From: Megaustenia siamemsis
Lineage: Eukaryota > Mollusca > Gastropoda > Stylommatophora > Ariophantidae
Assembly (NCBI GenBank): GCA_032433765.1
Contig: JAVIAB010000046.1
Location: 58,804,000 to 58,867,999 of the forward strand
Direction: 5' to 3'
DNA length: 64,000 bases
In this document: one piece after another, positions 44,753 through 56,629 of the stretch
How positions within the stretch are numbered: the stretch's first letter is position 1
How the letters are laid out: each line of letters starts with the position of its first letter
Translations under genes and position numbers: made by a program
The notes under the pieces: generated by a model
What the model was told of the DNA's origin: nothing
Databases searched by the model: none
The model's input: the letters and a program-made list of their open reading frames with translations, nothing else

Positions 44753-45074
44753 TCCCAACCTGTCGTATTGTAGTCAATGAGCAGCATCCTGGTTATATAA
44801 AACAAAGTGCCCGTTTACGAGATGTATTAGGTGAACCGTTGGATACAAGCAACCCGTGTCTGAGATGTAAATATGAAGCCTTGTCATTTACGATCAATTG
44901 TCGTGCAGTTTCATCCAATAAATGTTTGTCTACAACACAAGTATTCAGCCCTACTGGGAGATACTTGCATTAATAGGAAAGTACAAATATACAATTTATT
45001 TCCGGTCTGTGATCGTTACCCTATGCTATAGTCATTGAGTACGCCTTCGTGTAAGACACTGCTACAATAGCCAA
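44753..45074. other. Intronic stretch, nothing identified
   Basis: About 320 bp of low-repeat sequence without a supported exon or element. Confidence 0.5.
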
Positions 45075-45265
45075 TTTTTAAGTTGGCTGCGTGGCAGTGT
45101 GCCAAGCGTTCGGCTTCTCGTGGCAAGGCGCGGTGCCACTGAGTACGGGTTCGATCCCGCTTCGGACCATATATTGTTCTTCGTTTTTTTCTGTTGTTGT
45201 TTGTCTGTAATTTTTTGCGAGTGCTAACACATACTCCTTTGTTCTATTATTCCTCATTTACGACC
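45075..45265 (+). mobile_element. SINE family T2, tRNA-related head
   Basis: A-box-like TGGCTGCGTGGC and B box GGGTTCGATCC, with TTCTCGTGGCAAGGCGCGGT between. The tail matches the copy at 18698 through CTATTATTCC. It is directly followed by a LINE C fragment in the same orientation. Confidence 0.85.
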
Positions 45266-45658
45266 ACCATGGAGATTTGCACAAATAATTTAAAAGACGA
45301 CTAGAGGTCACAAAGATGGGATTTCTCAGAAGAATGTTGAGAGTTCCCTGAACAACTAAAAATACCAAGGAGGACATTCTCAAAGAGGCCAACACAAAAA
45401 GGGAGCTCATTAAAACAACCTAAAACAGTAACAGACGTTTTTCTGGCACATCATGAGAAGAAGAAAGTTGGAATACTTGGTTACAACTGGCAAAATACAG
45501 GGAAAGAGAGACCGCGGACGACAAAGAGAGAAGATACTGGATAGCTTGGTGTCATGGCATGGAAAACAGACAGCAACAGAGCTGATACGATGTACTGTGG
45601 ATAGAAGATTGTGGAGGGACATGATCACCTACGCCAGCTGGTATCGCACATGATGATC
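45266..45658 (+). mobile_element. LINE family C, 3' fragment after a SINE head
   Basis: Reads MGFLRRMLRVP, then RRRKLEYLVTTGKIQGKRDR, DSLVSWHGKQTATELIRCTV and LWRDMITYASWY, with a GATGATCG tail. The start lacks a clear 5' boundary, so SINE and LINE are contiguous. Confidence 0.88.
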
Positions 45659-45714
45659 GTTTACACCAAATATTGCCTGGGAGAAGGATGAATTGTATAT
45701 TTTCTATAAACAAA

Positions 45715-47385
45715 ATACGTTGTGGTTGGTATCATTGTGGTTGGTAGTGTTGAGGTTGGTAGTGTTATGGTTGGTAGTGTTGAGGTTGGTAGCGTTGTGG
45801 TTGGTAGTGTTGAGGTTTGTAGCGTTGTGGTTGGTAGCGTTATGGTTGTTAGCGTTGTGGTTGGTAGTGTTGAGGTTGGTATCATTGTGGTTGGTAGTGT
45901 TGAGGTTGGTAACGTTGTGGTTGGTAGCGTTGTGGTTGGTAGTGTTGAGGTTGGTAGTGTTATGGTTGGTAACGTTGTGGTTGGTAGCGTTGTGGTTGGT
46001 AGCGTTGTGGTTGTTAGCGTTGTGGTTGTTAGCGTTGTGGTTGTTAGCGTTGTGGTTGGTAGTGTTGTGGTTGGTAGTGTTGTGGTTGGTAGCGTTGTGG
46101 TTGGTAGTGTTGAGGTTGGTAGTGTTATGGTTGGTAGTGTTGAGGTTGGTAGTGTTGTGGTTGGTATCATTGTGGTTGGTAGCGTTGTGGTTGGTAGTGT
46201 TGAGGTTGGTAACGTTGTGGTTGGTATCATTGTGGTTGGTAGTGTTGAGGTTGGTAACGTTGTGGTTGGTAGTGTTGTGGTTGGTAGTGTTGAGGTTGGT
46301 AGTGTTATGGTTGGTAGTGTTGAGGTTGGTAACGTTGTGGTTGGTATCATTGTGGTTGGTAGTGTTCAGGTTGGTAACATTGTGGTTGGTAGTGTTGTGG
46401 TTGGTAGTGTTGAGGTTGGTAACGTTGTGGTTGGTATCATTGTGGTTGGTAGTGTTGTGGTTGGTAGCGTTGTGGTTGTTAGCGTTGTGGTTGTTAGCGT
46501 TGTGGTTGTTAGCGTTGTGGTTGGTAGTGTTGTGGTTGGTAGTGTTGTGGTTGTTAGCGTTGTGGTTGTTAGCGTTGTGGTTGTTAGCGTTGTGGTTGGT
46601 AGTGTTATGGTTGGTAGCGTTGTGGTTGGTAGCGTTGTGGTTGGTAGTGTTATGGTTGGTAGCGTTGTGGTTGTTAGCGTTGTGGTTGGTAGTGTTATGG
46701 TTGGTAGTGTTATGGTTGGTAGCGTTGTGGTTGTTAGCGTTGTGGTTGGTAGTGTTGTGGTTGGTAGTGTTATGGTTGGTAGCGTTGTGGTTGTTAGCGT
46801 TGTGGTTGGTAGTGTTGTGGTTGTTAGCATTGTGGTTGGTAGTGTTGTGGTTGGTAGTGTTATGGTGTGGTAGCGTTGTGGTTCTTAGCGTTGTGGTTGG
46901 TAGCGTTATGGTTGGTAGTTTTGTGGTTGGTAGTGTTGTGGTTGGCAGCGTTGTGGTTGTTAGCGTTGTGGTTGGTAGCGTTGTGGTTGTTAGTGTTATG
47001 GTTGATAGTGTTATGGTTGGTAGCGTTGTGGTTGGTAGCGTTGTGGTTGTTAGTGTTGTGGTTGGTAGTGTTATGGTTGGTAGCGTTGTGGTTGGTAGCG
47101 TTGTGGTTGGTAGCGTTATGCTTGGTAGCGTTGTGGTTGGTAGTGTTGTGGTTGGTAGCGTTATGGTTGGTAGCGTTGTGGTTGGTAGCGTTATGGTTGG
47201 TAGCGTTGTGGTTGTTAGCGTTGTGGTTGGTAGCGTTATGGTTGGTAGCGTTGTGGTTGGTAGCGTTGTGGTTGGTAGCGTTGTGGTTGGTAGCGTTGTG
47301 GTTGTTAGTGTTGTGGTTGGTAGCGTTGTGGTTGGTAGCGTTGTGGTTGGTAGCGTTGTGGTTGGTAGCGTTGTGGTTAGTAAAC
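45715..47385. repeat. 15-bp GT-rich minisatellite (GTTGTGGTTGGTAGC), about 111 copies
   Basis: Unit GTTGTGGTTGGTAGC with GTTGAGG, GTTATGG, GTTGTTAGC and GGTATCATT variants in blocks. The plus strand is packed with GG-TT-GG motifs. All long ORFs here are artefacts of the 15-bp period. Confidence 0.98.
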
Positions 47386-47643
47386 TGGTCTACTGAGAAC
47401 AGGAAATAGATTGTCATGTCCTTGATCTACTGGCTTCTAGAATCATCCAGTCTGAAATGAGTTATGGAGATTGTTTATGAGAAAGAGAGACGGCCTTGCG
47501 TTGTGCTGACATCATTCCAGAAAAATGACTGAGCTCTTACTAATCCCTTGATCTCATTCTTACTTATACGTTCTGTCTGGGTTGTTTGAAATGTTCAACA
47601 AAAGTTATATAACATGAGAGAGATAGAGAGAGAGAGAGAGAGA

Positions 47644-47940
<297 letters not shown>

Positions 47941-48129
47941 AAGCGACGCTCTCGACGCTGCACACACTGCCTGACTCACAACGATCTCATCTCTGATCCC
48001 ATTTTACTGTTAGCTTTTGATGCAACTTTACAAACTGTAGAGCTCATTGTTTGGAGGTCAGCGGGACTCTTCAGGGTAGTTTTATTATTGTCAACTTGTG
48101 TTGGCGGGCAAGGACACTGCTACATAGCA

Positions 48130-49880
48130 GTTAGAGGCGGGAGAAGTGAAGGCTGTGGGAGAACATCCAGACGGGAGATGTGAAGGCTGTGGGAGAACAT
48201 CCTGACGGGGAATGTGAAGGCTGTGGGAGAACATCCACAACGGGAGATGTGAAGGCTGTGGGAGAACATCCACAACGGGAGAAGTGAAGGCTGTGGGAGA
48301 ACATCCAGACGGGAGATGTGAAGGCTGTGGGAGAACATCCTGACGGGAGAAGTGAAGGCTGTGGGAGAACATCCAGACGGGAGAAGTGAAGGCTGTGGGA
48401 GAACATCCAGACGGGAGAAGTGAAGGCTGTGGGAGAACATCCAGACGGGAGAAGTGAAGGCTGTGGGAGAACATCCACAACGGGAGATGTGAAGGCTGTG
48501 GGAGAACATCCAGACGGGAGAAGTGAAGGCTGTGGGAGAACATCCACAACGGGAGATGTGAAGGCTGTGGGAGAACATCCTGACGGGGAATGTGAAGGCT
48601 GTGGGAGAACATCCAGACGGGAGATGTGAAGGACGTGGGAGAACATCCAGACGGGAGAAATGAAGGCTGTGGGAGAACATCCAGACGGGAGAAGTGAAGG
48701 CTGTGGGAGAAAATCCAAACGGGAGAAGTGAAGGCTGTGGGAGAACATCCAAACGGGAGAAGTGAAGGCTGTGGGAGAACATCCAGACGGGAGAAGTGAA
48801 GGCTATGGGAGAACATCCAGACGGGAGAAGTGAAGCTATAGGAGAACATCCAGAATGGGAGAAGTGAAGGCTATGGGAGAACATCCTGACGGGAGAAGTG
48901 AAGGCTATGGGAGAACATCCAGACGGGAGAAGTGAAGGCTATAGGAGAACATCCAGACGGGAGAAGTGAAGGCTATAGGAGAACATCCAGACGGGAGAAG
49001 TGAAGGCTATGGAAGAACATCCAGACGAGAGAAGTGAAGGCTATGGGAGAACATCCAGACGAGAGAAGTGAAGGCTATGGAAGAACATCCAGACGAGAGA
49101 AATGAAGGCTATGGGAGAACATACAGACGGGAGAAGTGAAGGCTATGGGAGAACATCCAGACGAGAGAAATGAAGGCTGTGGGAGAACATACAGACGGGA
49201 GAAGTGAAGGCTATAGGAGAACTTACAGTCGGGAGAAGTGAAGGCTATGGGAGAACATACAGTCGGGAGAAGTGAAGGCTATGGGAGAACATCCAGACGA
49301 GAGAAATGAAGGCTATGGGAGAACATACAGACGGGAGAAGTGAAGGCTATAGGAGAACATACAGTCGGGAGAAGTGAAGGCTATGGGAGAACATCCAGAC
49401 GGGAGAAGTGAAGCTATAGGAGAACATCCAGAATGGGAGAAGTGAAGGCTATGGGAGAACATCCGACGGGAGAAGTGAAGGCTATGGGAGAACATCCAGA
49501 CGGGAGAAGTGAAGGCTATAGGAGAACATCCAGACGGGAGAAGTGAAGGCTATAGGAGAACATCCAGACGGGAGAAGTGAAGGCTATGAGAGAACATCCA
49601 GACGGGAGAAGTGAAGGCTATGAGAGAACATCCAAACGAGAGAAGTGAAGGCTATGAGAGAACATCCAGACGGGAGAAGTGAAGACTATGGGAGAACATA
49701 CAGACGGGAGAAGTGGAGGCTATAGGAGAACATCCAGACGGGAGAAGTGAAGACTATGAGAGAACATCCAGACGGGAGAAGTGAAGGCTATAGGAGAACA
49801 TCCAGACGAGACAAGTGAAGACTATAGGAGAACATACAGATGGTAGAACATCCAGGAGGAGAGGTAAAGGCTACGGGAGA
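48130..49880. repeat. 34-bp minisatellite, about 51 copies
   Basis: Unit GTGAAGGCTGTGGGAGAACA plus TCCAGACGGGAGAA. CTGTGGG predominates to about 48780, CTATGGG/CTATAGG after that. CACAAC and GGGAATG variants cluster at 48200-48600. Confidence 0.98.
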
Positions 49881-50124
49881 ACATCCAGACAGAAACCACG
49901 GACAGGGTGGTCCTGGCCGGCGTCTACTCTACAAGAAGGATAGCTCCTATGTCAAACCAAGATCCAGTCTGACGAAGACAGAGTGTGTCAGCCACAGCGC
50001 AGGTTAAAGGAAAAATCAAGAAACACACAAGTACTGACCCTGCGACCAGCTCAATGTATGTCATGATGTTGTTCTTACTCGTCCATCAGGAAGCGGGACA
50101 AAGTGGTTTACAGTTGGCATGATG

Positions 50125-51345
50125 ACAAGACTTGGAAGCAGAAGAGGAAGAGAAAGATGATAACGAAATGGTGAAAGTAGAAGAAGAGGAAGAAGAAAAA
50201 GATGATAACGAAATGGTGAAAGTAGAAGAAGAGGAAGAGAAAGATGATAACGAAATGGTGAAAGCAGAAGAAGAAGAAGAAGAAGAAAAAGATGATAACG
50301 AAATGGTGAAAGTAGAAGAAGAGGAAGAGAAAGATGATAACGAAATGGTGAAAGAAGAAGAAGAGGAAGAGAAAGATGATAACGAAATGGTGAAAGTAGA
50401 AGAAGAGGAAGAGAAAGATGATAACGAAATGGTGAAAGTAGAAGAAGAAGTAGAAAAAGAGAAAGATGATAACGAAATGGTGAAAGTAGAAGAAGAGGAA
50501 GAGAAAGATGATAACTAAATGGTGAAAGCAGAAGAAGAGGAAGAGAAAGATGATAACAAAATATGAAAGAAGAAGAAGAGGAGGAAGAGAAAGAATGATA
50601 ACGAAATGGTGAAAGTAGAAGAAGTAGAAAAGAGAAAGATGATAACGAAATGGTGAAAGAGGAAGAAGAAGAGGAAGAGAAAGAATGATAACGAAATGGT
50701 GAAAGAAGAAGAGGAAGATAAAGATGATAACAAAATGGTGAAAGAAGAGGAAGAGAAAGATGATAATGAAATGGTGAAAGAAGAGGAAGAGAAAGATGAT
50801 AATGAAATGGTGAAAGAAGAAGAAGAGAAAGATGATAACGAAATGGTGAAAGAAGAGGAAGAGAAAGATGATAATGAAATGGTGAAAGAAGAAGAAGAGA
50901 AAGATGATAACGAAATGGTGAAAGAAGAGGAAGAGAAAGATGATAATGAAATGGTGAAAGAAGAGGAAGAGAAAGATGATAACGAAATGGTGAAAGAAGA
51001 AGAAGAGAAAGATGAAAACGAAATGGTGAAAGAAGAGGAAGAGAAAGATGAAAACGAAATGGTGAAAGAAGAGGAAGAGAAAGATGATAACGAAATGGTG
51101 AAAGAAGAGGAAGAGAAAGATGATAACGAAATGTTGAAAGAAAAGAATAGAACGACGAGAAGAAGAAGTGATGATGATGAAGATGATGATGATGAGGAGG
51201 AGGAGGCTGATGTAGAAAAAGAGGAAGACACCGACGAGAAGAAGTGATGATGATGAAGATGATGATGAAGGTGATGATGAAGATGATGATGAGGAGGACG
51301 AGGGGGAGGAGGATGATGTAGAAAAAGAAGACGCCGTCGAGAAGA
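50125..51345. repeat. 36-bp purine-rich minisatellite, about 29 copies, then GAT/GAG runs
   Basis: Unit GAAGAGGAAGAGAAAGATGA plus TAACGAAATGGTGAAA, grading at 51160-51345 into two imperfect copies of a GATGATGAAGATGATGATGA/GGAGGAGG segment. In the semaphorin transcript this is a long pyrimidine-rich tract about 50-1,270 nt downstream of the exon 1 donor. Confidence 0.97.
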
Positions 51346-51393
51346 AGTTTGTGTGAGATCCTCTCAAGGTGTACACACGATGAAGGTCCTTAC

Positions 51394-51493
51394 CTGCCAC
51401 CAACCAGCAGCTGGTCCCTCTCTTCATCCACTGCCAGCTGGACAAAGCTGACCAGGCTCTCGTTACGGAAGCTCGCTCCACTCGCTTTCACGA
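51394..51493 (-). CDS. Sema5: Semaphorin exon 1 of those visible (early Sema domain)
   Basis: Exon of 100 nt. Acceptor ATCGTTTCAG and donor GTAAGG. It has two leading bases (end of a split codon), 32 codons, and a final AG that gives Arg with exon 2. It encodes VKASGASFRNESLVSFVQLA then VDEERDQLLVGG. F-ql-vDe---qLlVG-R is the first blade of the Sema domain and leads directly into DALFRL of exon 2. Earlier exons (signal peptide and first Sema residues) are not in the window: nothing matching was found between 51494 and 64000. Confidence 0.93.
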
Positions 51494-51519
51494 CTGAAAC
51501 GATCAACAAGATATATTGA

Positions 51520-53335
51520 GTCAAAGAGATTTAGACGTGTTTTTGGAGGGGTGTTTTCTGTTAGATCAAGGAGATTTAGACGTGTTTTTGGAAGGGTGTT
51601 TTCTGTTAGATCAAGGAGATTTAGACGTGTTTTTGGAGGGGTGTTTTCTGTTAGATCAAGGAGATTTAGACGTGTTTTTGGAGGGGTGTTTTCTGTTAGA
51701 TCAAGGAGATTTAGACGTGTTTTTGGAGGGGTGTTTTCTGTTAAATCAAGGAGATTTAGTCGTGTCTTTGGAGGGGTGTTTTCTGTTAGATCAAGGAGAT
51801 TTAGACGTGTTTTTGAAGGGGTGTTTTCTGTTAGATCAAGGAGATTTATACGTGTTTTTGGAGGGGTGTTTTCTGTTAGATCAAAGAGATTTAGACGTGT
51901 TTTTGGAGGGGTGTTTTCTGTTAGATCAAGGAGATTTATACGTGTCTTTGGAGGGGTGTTTTCTGTTAAATCAAGGAGATTTAGTCGTGTCTTTGGAGGT
52001 GTGTTTTCTGTTAGATTAAGGAGATTTAGACGTGTTTTTGGAGGGGTGTTTTCTGTTAGATCAAGGAGATTTAGTGTTTTCTGTTAGATCAAGGAGATTT
52101 AGACGTGTTTTTGGAGGGGTGTTTTCTGTTAGATCAAGGAGATTTATACGTGTCTTTGAAGGGGTGTTTTCTGTTAGATCAAGGAGATTTAGACGTGTTT
52201 TTGGAGGGGTGTTTTCTGTTAGATCAAGGAGATTTAGACGTGTTTTTGGAGGGGTGTTTTCTGTTAAATCAAGGAGATTTAGTCGTGTCTTTGGAGGGGT
52301 GTTTTCTGTTAGATCAAGGAGATTTAGACGTGTATTTGGAGGGGTGTTTTCTGTTAGATCAAAGAGATTTAGACGTGTCTTTGGAGGGGTGTTTTCTGTT
52401 AGATCAAGGAGATTTATATCTGTCTTTGGAGGTGTGTTTTCTGTTAGATCAAGGAGATTTAGACGTGTCTTTGGAGGGGTATTTTCTGTTAGATCAAGGA
52501 GATTTAGACGTGTCTTTGGAGGTGTGTTTTCTGTTAGATCAAGGAGATTTAGACGATGTCTTTGGAGGTGTATTTTCTATTAGATCAAGGAGATTTAGGC
52601 ATGTCTTTGGTGGTGTGTTTTCTATTAGTTCAAGGAGATTTAGGCATGTCTTTGGTGGTGTGTTTTCTATTAGATCAAGGAGATTTAGGCATGTCTTTGG
52701 TGGTGTATTTTCTGTTAGATCAAGGAGATTTAGGCATGTCTTTGGTGGTGTATTTTCTATTAGATCAAGGAGATTTAGGCATGTCTTTGGTGGTGTATTT
52801 TCTATTAGATCAAGGAGATTTAGGCATGTCTTTAGAGGTGTATTTTCTATTAGATCAAGGAAATTTAGGCATGTCTTTGGTGGTGTATTTTCTATTAGAT
52901 CAGGGAGATTTAGGCATGTCTTTGGTGTTGTATTTTCTATTAGATCAAGGAGATTTAGGCATGTCTTTGGTGGTGTATTTTCTATTAGATCAAGGAAATT
53001 TAGGCATGTCTTTGGTGGTGTATTTTCTATTAGATCAAGGAGATTTAAGCATGTCTTTGGTGGTGTGTTTTCTATTAGTTCAAGGAGATTTAGACGATGT
53101 CTTTGGAGGTGTATTTTCTATTAGTTCAAGGAGATTTAGACGTGTCTTTGGAGGAGTGTTTTCTATTAGATCAAGGATCTTTAGACATGTCTTTGGGAGT
53201 GTGTTTTCTATTAGGTCAAGGATATTTAGACATGTCTTTGGAGGTGTTTTTTCTATTAGATCAAGGATCTTTAGACATGTCTTTGGGGGTGTGTTTTCTA
53301 TTAGGTCAAGGATATTTAGACGTGTTTGTTGGGAA
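51520..53335. repeat. 45-bp minisatellite, about 40 copies, drifting across the array
   Basis: Unit GATCAAGGAGATTTAGACGT plus GTTTTTGGAGGGGTGTTTTC and TGTTA. GACGTG is typical at the left and GGCATG with GGTGGTGT at 52560-53080. An ATCTTTAGACATG form ends the array. All three frames are open in places, giving false ORFs. Confidence 0.98.
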
Positions 53336-53369
53336 GAATGATTTCTATTTGTTGATTGTAATGTAGATG

Positions 53370-53735
53370 TGGTTGTGGCTTTAGTGGACGGTCAGCGACT
53401 GAGGGTGTTGCTATAGTAGACGGTCAGCGACTGAGGGTGTTGCTATAGTGGACGGTCAGCGACTGAGGGTATGGCTATAGTAGACGGTCAGCGACTGAGG
53501 GTGTGGCTATAGTAGACGGTCAGCGACTGAGGGTGTGGCTATAGTAGACGGTCAGCGACTGAGGGTGTGGCTATAGTAGACGGTCAGCGACTGAGGGTGT
53601 GGCTATAGTGGGCTGTCAGCGGCTGAGGGTGTGGCTATGGAGGACGGTCAGCGACTGAGGGTGTGGCTATAGTGGACGGTCAGCGACTGAGGGTGTGGCT
53701 GTAGTGGACGGTCAGCGACTGAGGGTGTGGTAATA
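53370..53735. repeat. 32-bp minisatellite, about 11 copies
   Basis: Unit GTGGACGGTCAGCGACTGAG plus GGTGTGGCTATA, with TAGACGG and TTGCTATA variants. Confidence 0.97.
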
Positions 53736-53849
53736 TTTTGGTTGAAAGTTCCGTCTCCAACCAACGAGATGAGCCGTCAAACCAGCAGGCAACTGGCGGT
53801 GAGGGGTTATAACAGGGAACATATCTTGCCCACAGCTGTCGGAAAAGTT

Positions 53850-54000
53850 CAACATCATCATCAGCAGCAGCAGTAGTAGCATCATCATCATCAGCAGCAG
53901 CAGTAGTAGCATCATCATTATCATCATCAGCATCATCATCATCAGTATCATCATCATCATCATTATCATCATCATCACCATCATCATCTTCAGTATTATC
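53850..54000. repeat. CAT/CAG trinucleotide runs
   Basis: Imperfect ATCATCATC with a doubled GCAGCAGCAGTAGTAGCATC segment (53866 and 53894). Confidence 0.9.
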
Positions 54001-54220
54001 TAGCCTGTCCCTGTTTGGTGCGTGACTCTCATGACAGAGATTCTGAAGTCTTCTCTGTCCTCAATGTGTAACATCTGCTGCCGCCAAGACCAGCAGTTCC
54101 CTTATCTCCTGCACCTAATATCTTCTATGTTTTCCTCTCCTCCATTTACCTTGAACTATGCCCTCCACATTGATCGTCTCTATGCCATTATGTTGGCATT
54201 ATAACCAAAAAATTGTATTT

Positions 54221-54558
54221 CCAACATCATCATTGAGTGCCATCTCCACATCGAAGGTTGGCTACCATGGAGCGCCATTCCACTCTGTCTCTTGCTTTGA
54301 TGGTGCAGATTGCCATAGGCTGACTTGTCCATCTTTTGATGTTACTCGACCATGTTAGTCTTGGTCTGCCTCTGTCTCTTTTACCTTGTATTTTCCCTTC
54401 TAATAGTACTTTTATTAAACTGTTGTGTCTTTTAACATGACCAAAAAATTTCATTTGTCTTGCTCTAATTGTGTTTAGTAGTTCTTTCTTCATTTTTAGT
54501 TGTTTTAAAACTTCTTCGTTTGTTTTCTTTTCTTTCCATCCAATTCTACTTATTCTTC
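54221..54558 (-). mobile_element. LINE family A, 338-bp 3' fragment
   Basis: The minus strand reads KKELLNTIRARQMKFFGHVK, GKRDRGRPRLTWSSNIKRWT and VEWRSMVANLRCGDGTQ. A probable 7-bp TSD, TGTATTT, lies at 54214-54220 and 54559-54565. Confidence 0.9.
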
Positions 54559-54796
54559 TGTATTTACATGCTTTTTATTACATAAATTCTGAGAAATTCA
54601 CGAAAGCCGAATTGAGTTCGTTTTTTTTATTTATTTATTTTTTTTTTTCTCGTTTAAAAAAATTCGGAATCTACAGACATTGAAATACAAAACAATAGCT
54701 CAATTTGCACAACATGAAACACTAAAGAGAGAACCAAAAGGTGCTAAATCAAGAGCTGCCATGAACCAGAATTAGGGTGGACTACTCTAGAAGTAA

Positions 54797-54988
54797 TCAG
54801 AAACAAGAATCTACTAATATTTTCTTTGTTGTCTCCCCTGGCTTATAAACTTCCATCAGGTTACCGCCTAAGTCAACACAGGTCATGGGTGTTGTACTAA
54901 TATCGTGTCGAAGGGAGATGAAGTGTTTAACTTCAACACCAAAACTACGCCATTTCAAGATGAAAATATGAGAGCAATGTTCTTCCAT
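54797..54988 (-). CDS. Unknown ORF beside a LINE B insertion
   Basis: 63 codons from ATG to TGA on minus: MEEHCSHIFILKWRSFGVEV, then KHFISLRHDISTTPMTCVDL and ending KKILVDSCF. The amino-acid mix looks coding rather than repeat-derived. The start lies 20 bp from the TSD of the LINE B at 55009, and a few in-phase codons continue beyond the far side of that insertion before a TGA. It may be a gene fragment split by the LINE. No family recognised. Confidence 0.3.
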   Translation of the reverse strand: MEEHCSHIFILKWRSFGVEVKHFISLRHDISTTPMTCVDLGGNLMEVYKPGETTKKILVDSCF

Positions 54989-55008
54989 AATACCTTCCCC
55001 AGGTTCAT

Positions 55009-55596
55009 CATCATCATCAAGTACCGGGCCTACTGGCGTAGGTGATCATGTCTGTCCACAACTTTCGATCTCGGCAGTTATTGATCATTTCTGTTGTTGA
55101 CCTTCTGCCAAGCCATTCTCTTAAGCTGTCTGTTATTTTTTCTCTTTGCTTCCCTCTATCTCTTCATCCCTCAATTTTCCCAGTTGTTACAATATATTCC
55201 AGTTGTTCTCTTCTCATTACATGGCCAAAAAATGATGATTGTTTCTTCCTAATATTGGAAATTAGCTCTCTTTTTGCTTTGACCTCTCTCAGAACATCTT
55301 CATTACTCTTCTTAGCTGTCCACGGTATTCTCAACATTCTTCTGTAAAACCGCATTTCTACAGACTCCAGTGATTTTCTTGTCTGTTGTCCTATTGTCCA
55401 TGATTCGCATCCATATGTTAAGACTGGCTCTACATAACATTTAAGAACTCTTTTTCTTGTTTCTATTGTCAAAAATGGATTGCATAGTATCTTCCTCATT
55501 TTTTGGAAAGCTGCTTTTACCTGAGCCATTCTACATCTCACCTCTTTTGTACATCTTCCGTCTGAGGTTAACAAAGTTCCCAAATATTTAAATTCA
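55009..55596 (-). mobile_element. LINE family B, 588-bp insertion
   Basis: The minus strand keeps a long frame: LGNEFKYLGTLLTSDGRCTK, KILCNPFLTIETRKRVLKCY, VEMRFYRRMLRIPWTAKKSN and FFGHVMRREQLEYIVTTGKI, with an ATC tail. The TSD is TTCCCCAGGTTCAT / TTCCCCAGCTTCAT (54995-55008, 55597-55610, one mismatch). It supplies the uninterrupted site for the LINE D insertion at 25634. Confidence 0.93.
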
Positions 55597-55689
55597 TTCC
55601 CCAGCTTCATGAACTAAATACATGATACAGCCACATCAACAGACTGGCATCGATCTGCATGTTTTCATCGCTAACAGGTCGTTCACTTA

Positions 55690-56415
55690 TTTGGTTTCTA
55701 TACGTTTTATTTTATTAACGTCCATGTGGTTTCTATACGTTTTATTTTATTAACGTCCATGTGGTTTCTATACGTTTTATTTTATTAACGTCCATTTGGT
55801 TTCTATACGTTTTATTTTATTAACGTCCATGTGGTTTCTATACGTTTTATTTTATTAACGTCCATGTGGTTTCTATACGTTTTATTTTATTAACGTCCAT
55901 TTGATTTCTATACCTTTTTATTAACGTCCATTTGGTTTCTATACGTTTTATTTTATTAACGTCCATTTGATTTATATACCTTTTTATTAACGTCCATGTG
56001 GTTTCTATACGTTTTATTTTATTAACGTCCATTTGATTTCTATACCTTTGTATTAACGTCCATTTGATTTCTATACCTTTTTATTAACGTCCATGTGGTT
56101 TATATACGTTTTATTTTATTAACGTCCATTTGATTTCTATACGTTTTATTTTATTAACGTCCATTTGATTTCTATACGTTTTATTTTATTAACGTCCATG
56201 TGGTTTCTATACGTTTTATTTTATTAACGTCCATTTGATTTCTATACCTTTTTATTAACGTCCATGTGGTTTCTATACGTTTTATTTTATTAACGTCCAT
56301 TTGATTTCTATACCTTTTTATTAACGTCCATGTGGTTTCTATACGTTTTATTTTATTAACGTCCATTTGATTTCTATACCTTTTTATTAACGTCCATTTG
56401 GTTTCTATAAACGTT
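55690..56415. repeat. 35/29-bp minisatellite, about 22 copies
   Basis: Long unit GTGGTTTCTATACGTTTTAT plus TTTATTAACGTCCAT. The short unit (CCTTTTTATTAACG) lacks 6 bp. Long and short units alternate from 55890 on. Confidence 0.97.
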
Positions 56416-56629
56416 TTGTTACTGTTGATTGAGTTTCATAGCACCGTCATTAATCTCCGTTATAAGAGTGTTACACTTACTGCCCATTCAATGAAATGTC
56501 TCACATGTGGTTAGTTTAATAAATACACATAAATAGGCATATGTGCACAGTAATCAACTATTGTATGTAGTTTATGTTGAACATATTTCCCTTCTTGTTC
56601 TAAAGACATATTTCCCAACCTAATATTAT

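Noticed and set aside
45693..47409. Overlapping ORFs of 567, 383, 185 and 180 codons on both strands
   Set aside because: Artefacts of a 15-bp period; all frames are open.
50040..50110. Possible extra minus-strand exon ending at GACGA|GTAAGA near 50080
   Set aside because: Exons 1 and 2 join perfectly (GG-R-DALFRL) in phase and in the conserved pattern, leaving no room for another exon. The acceptor side is weak.
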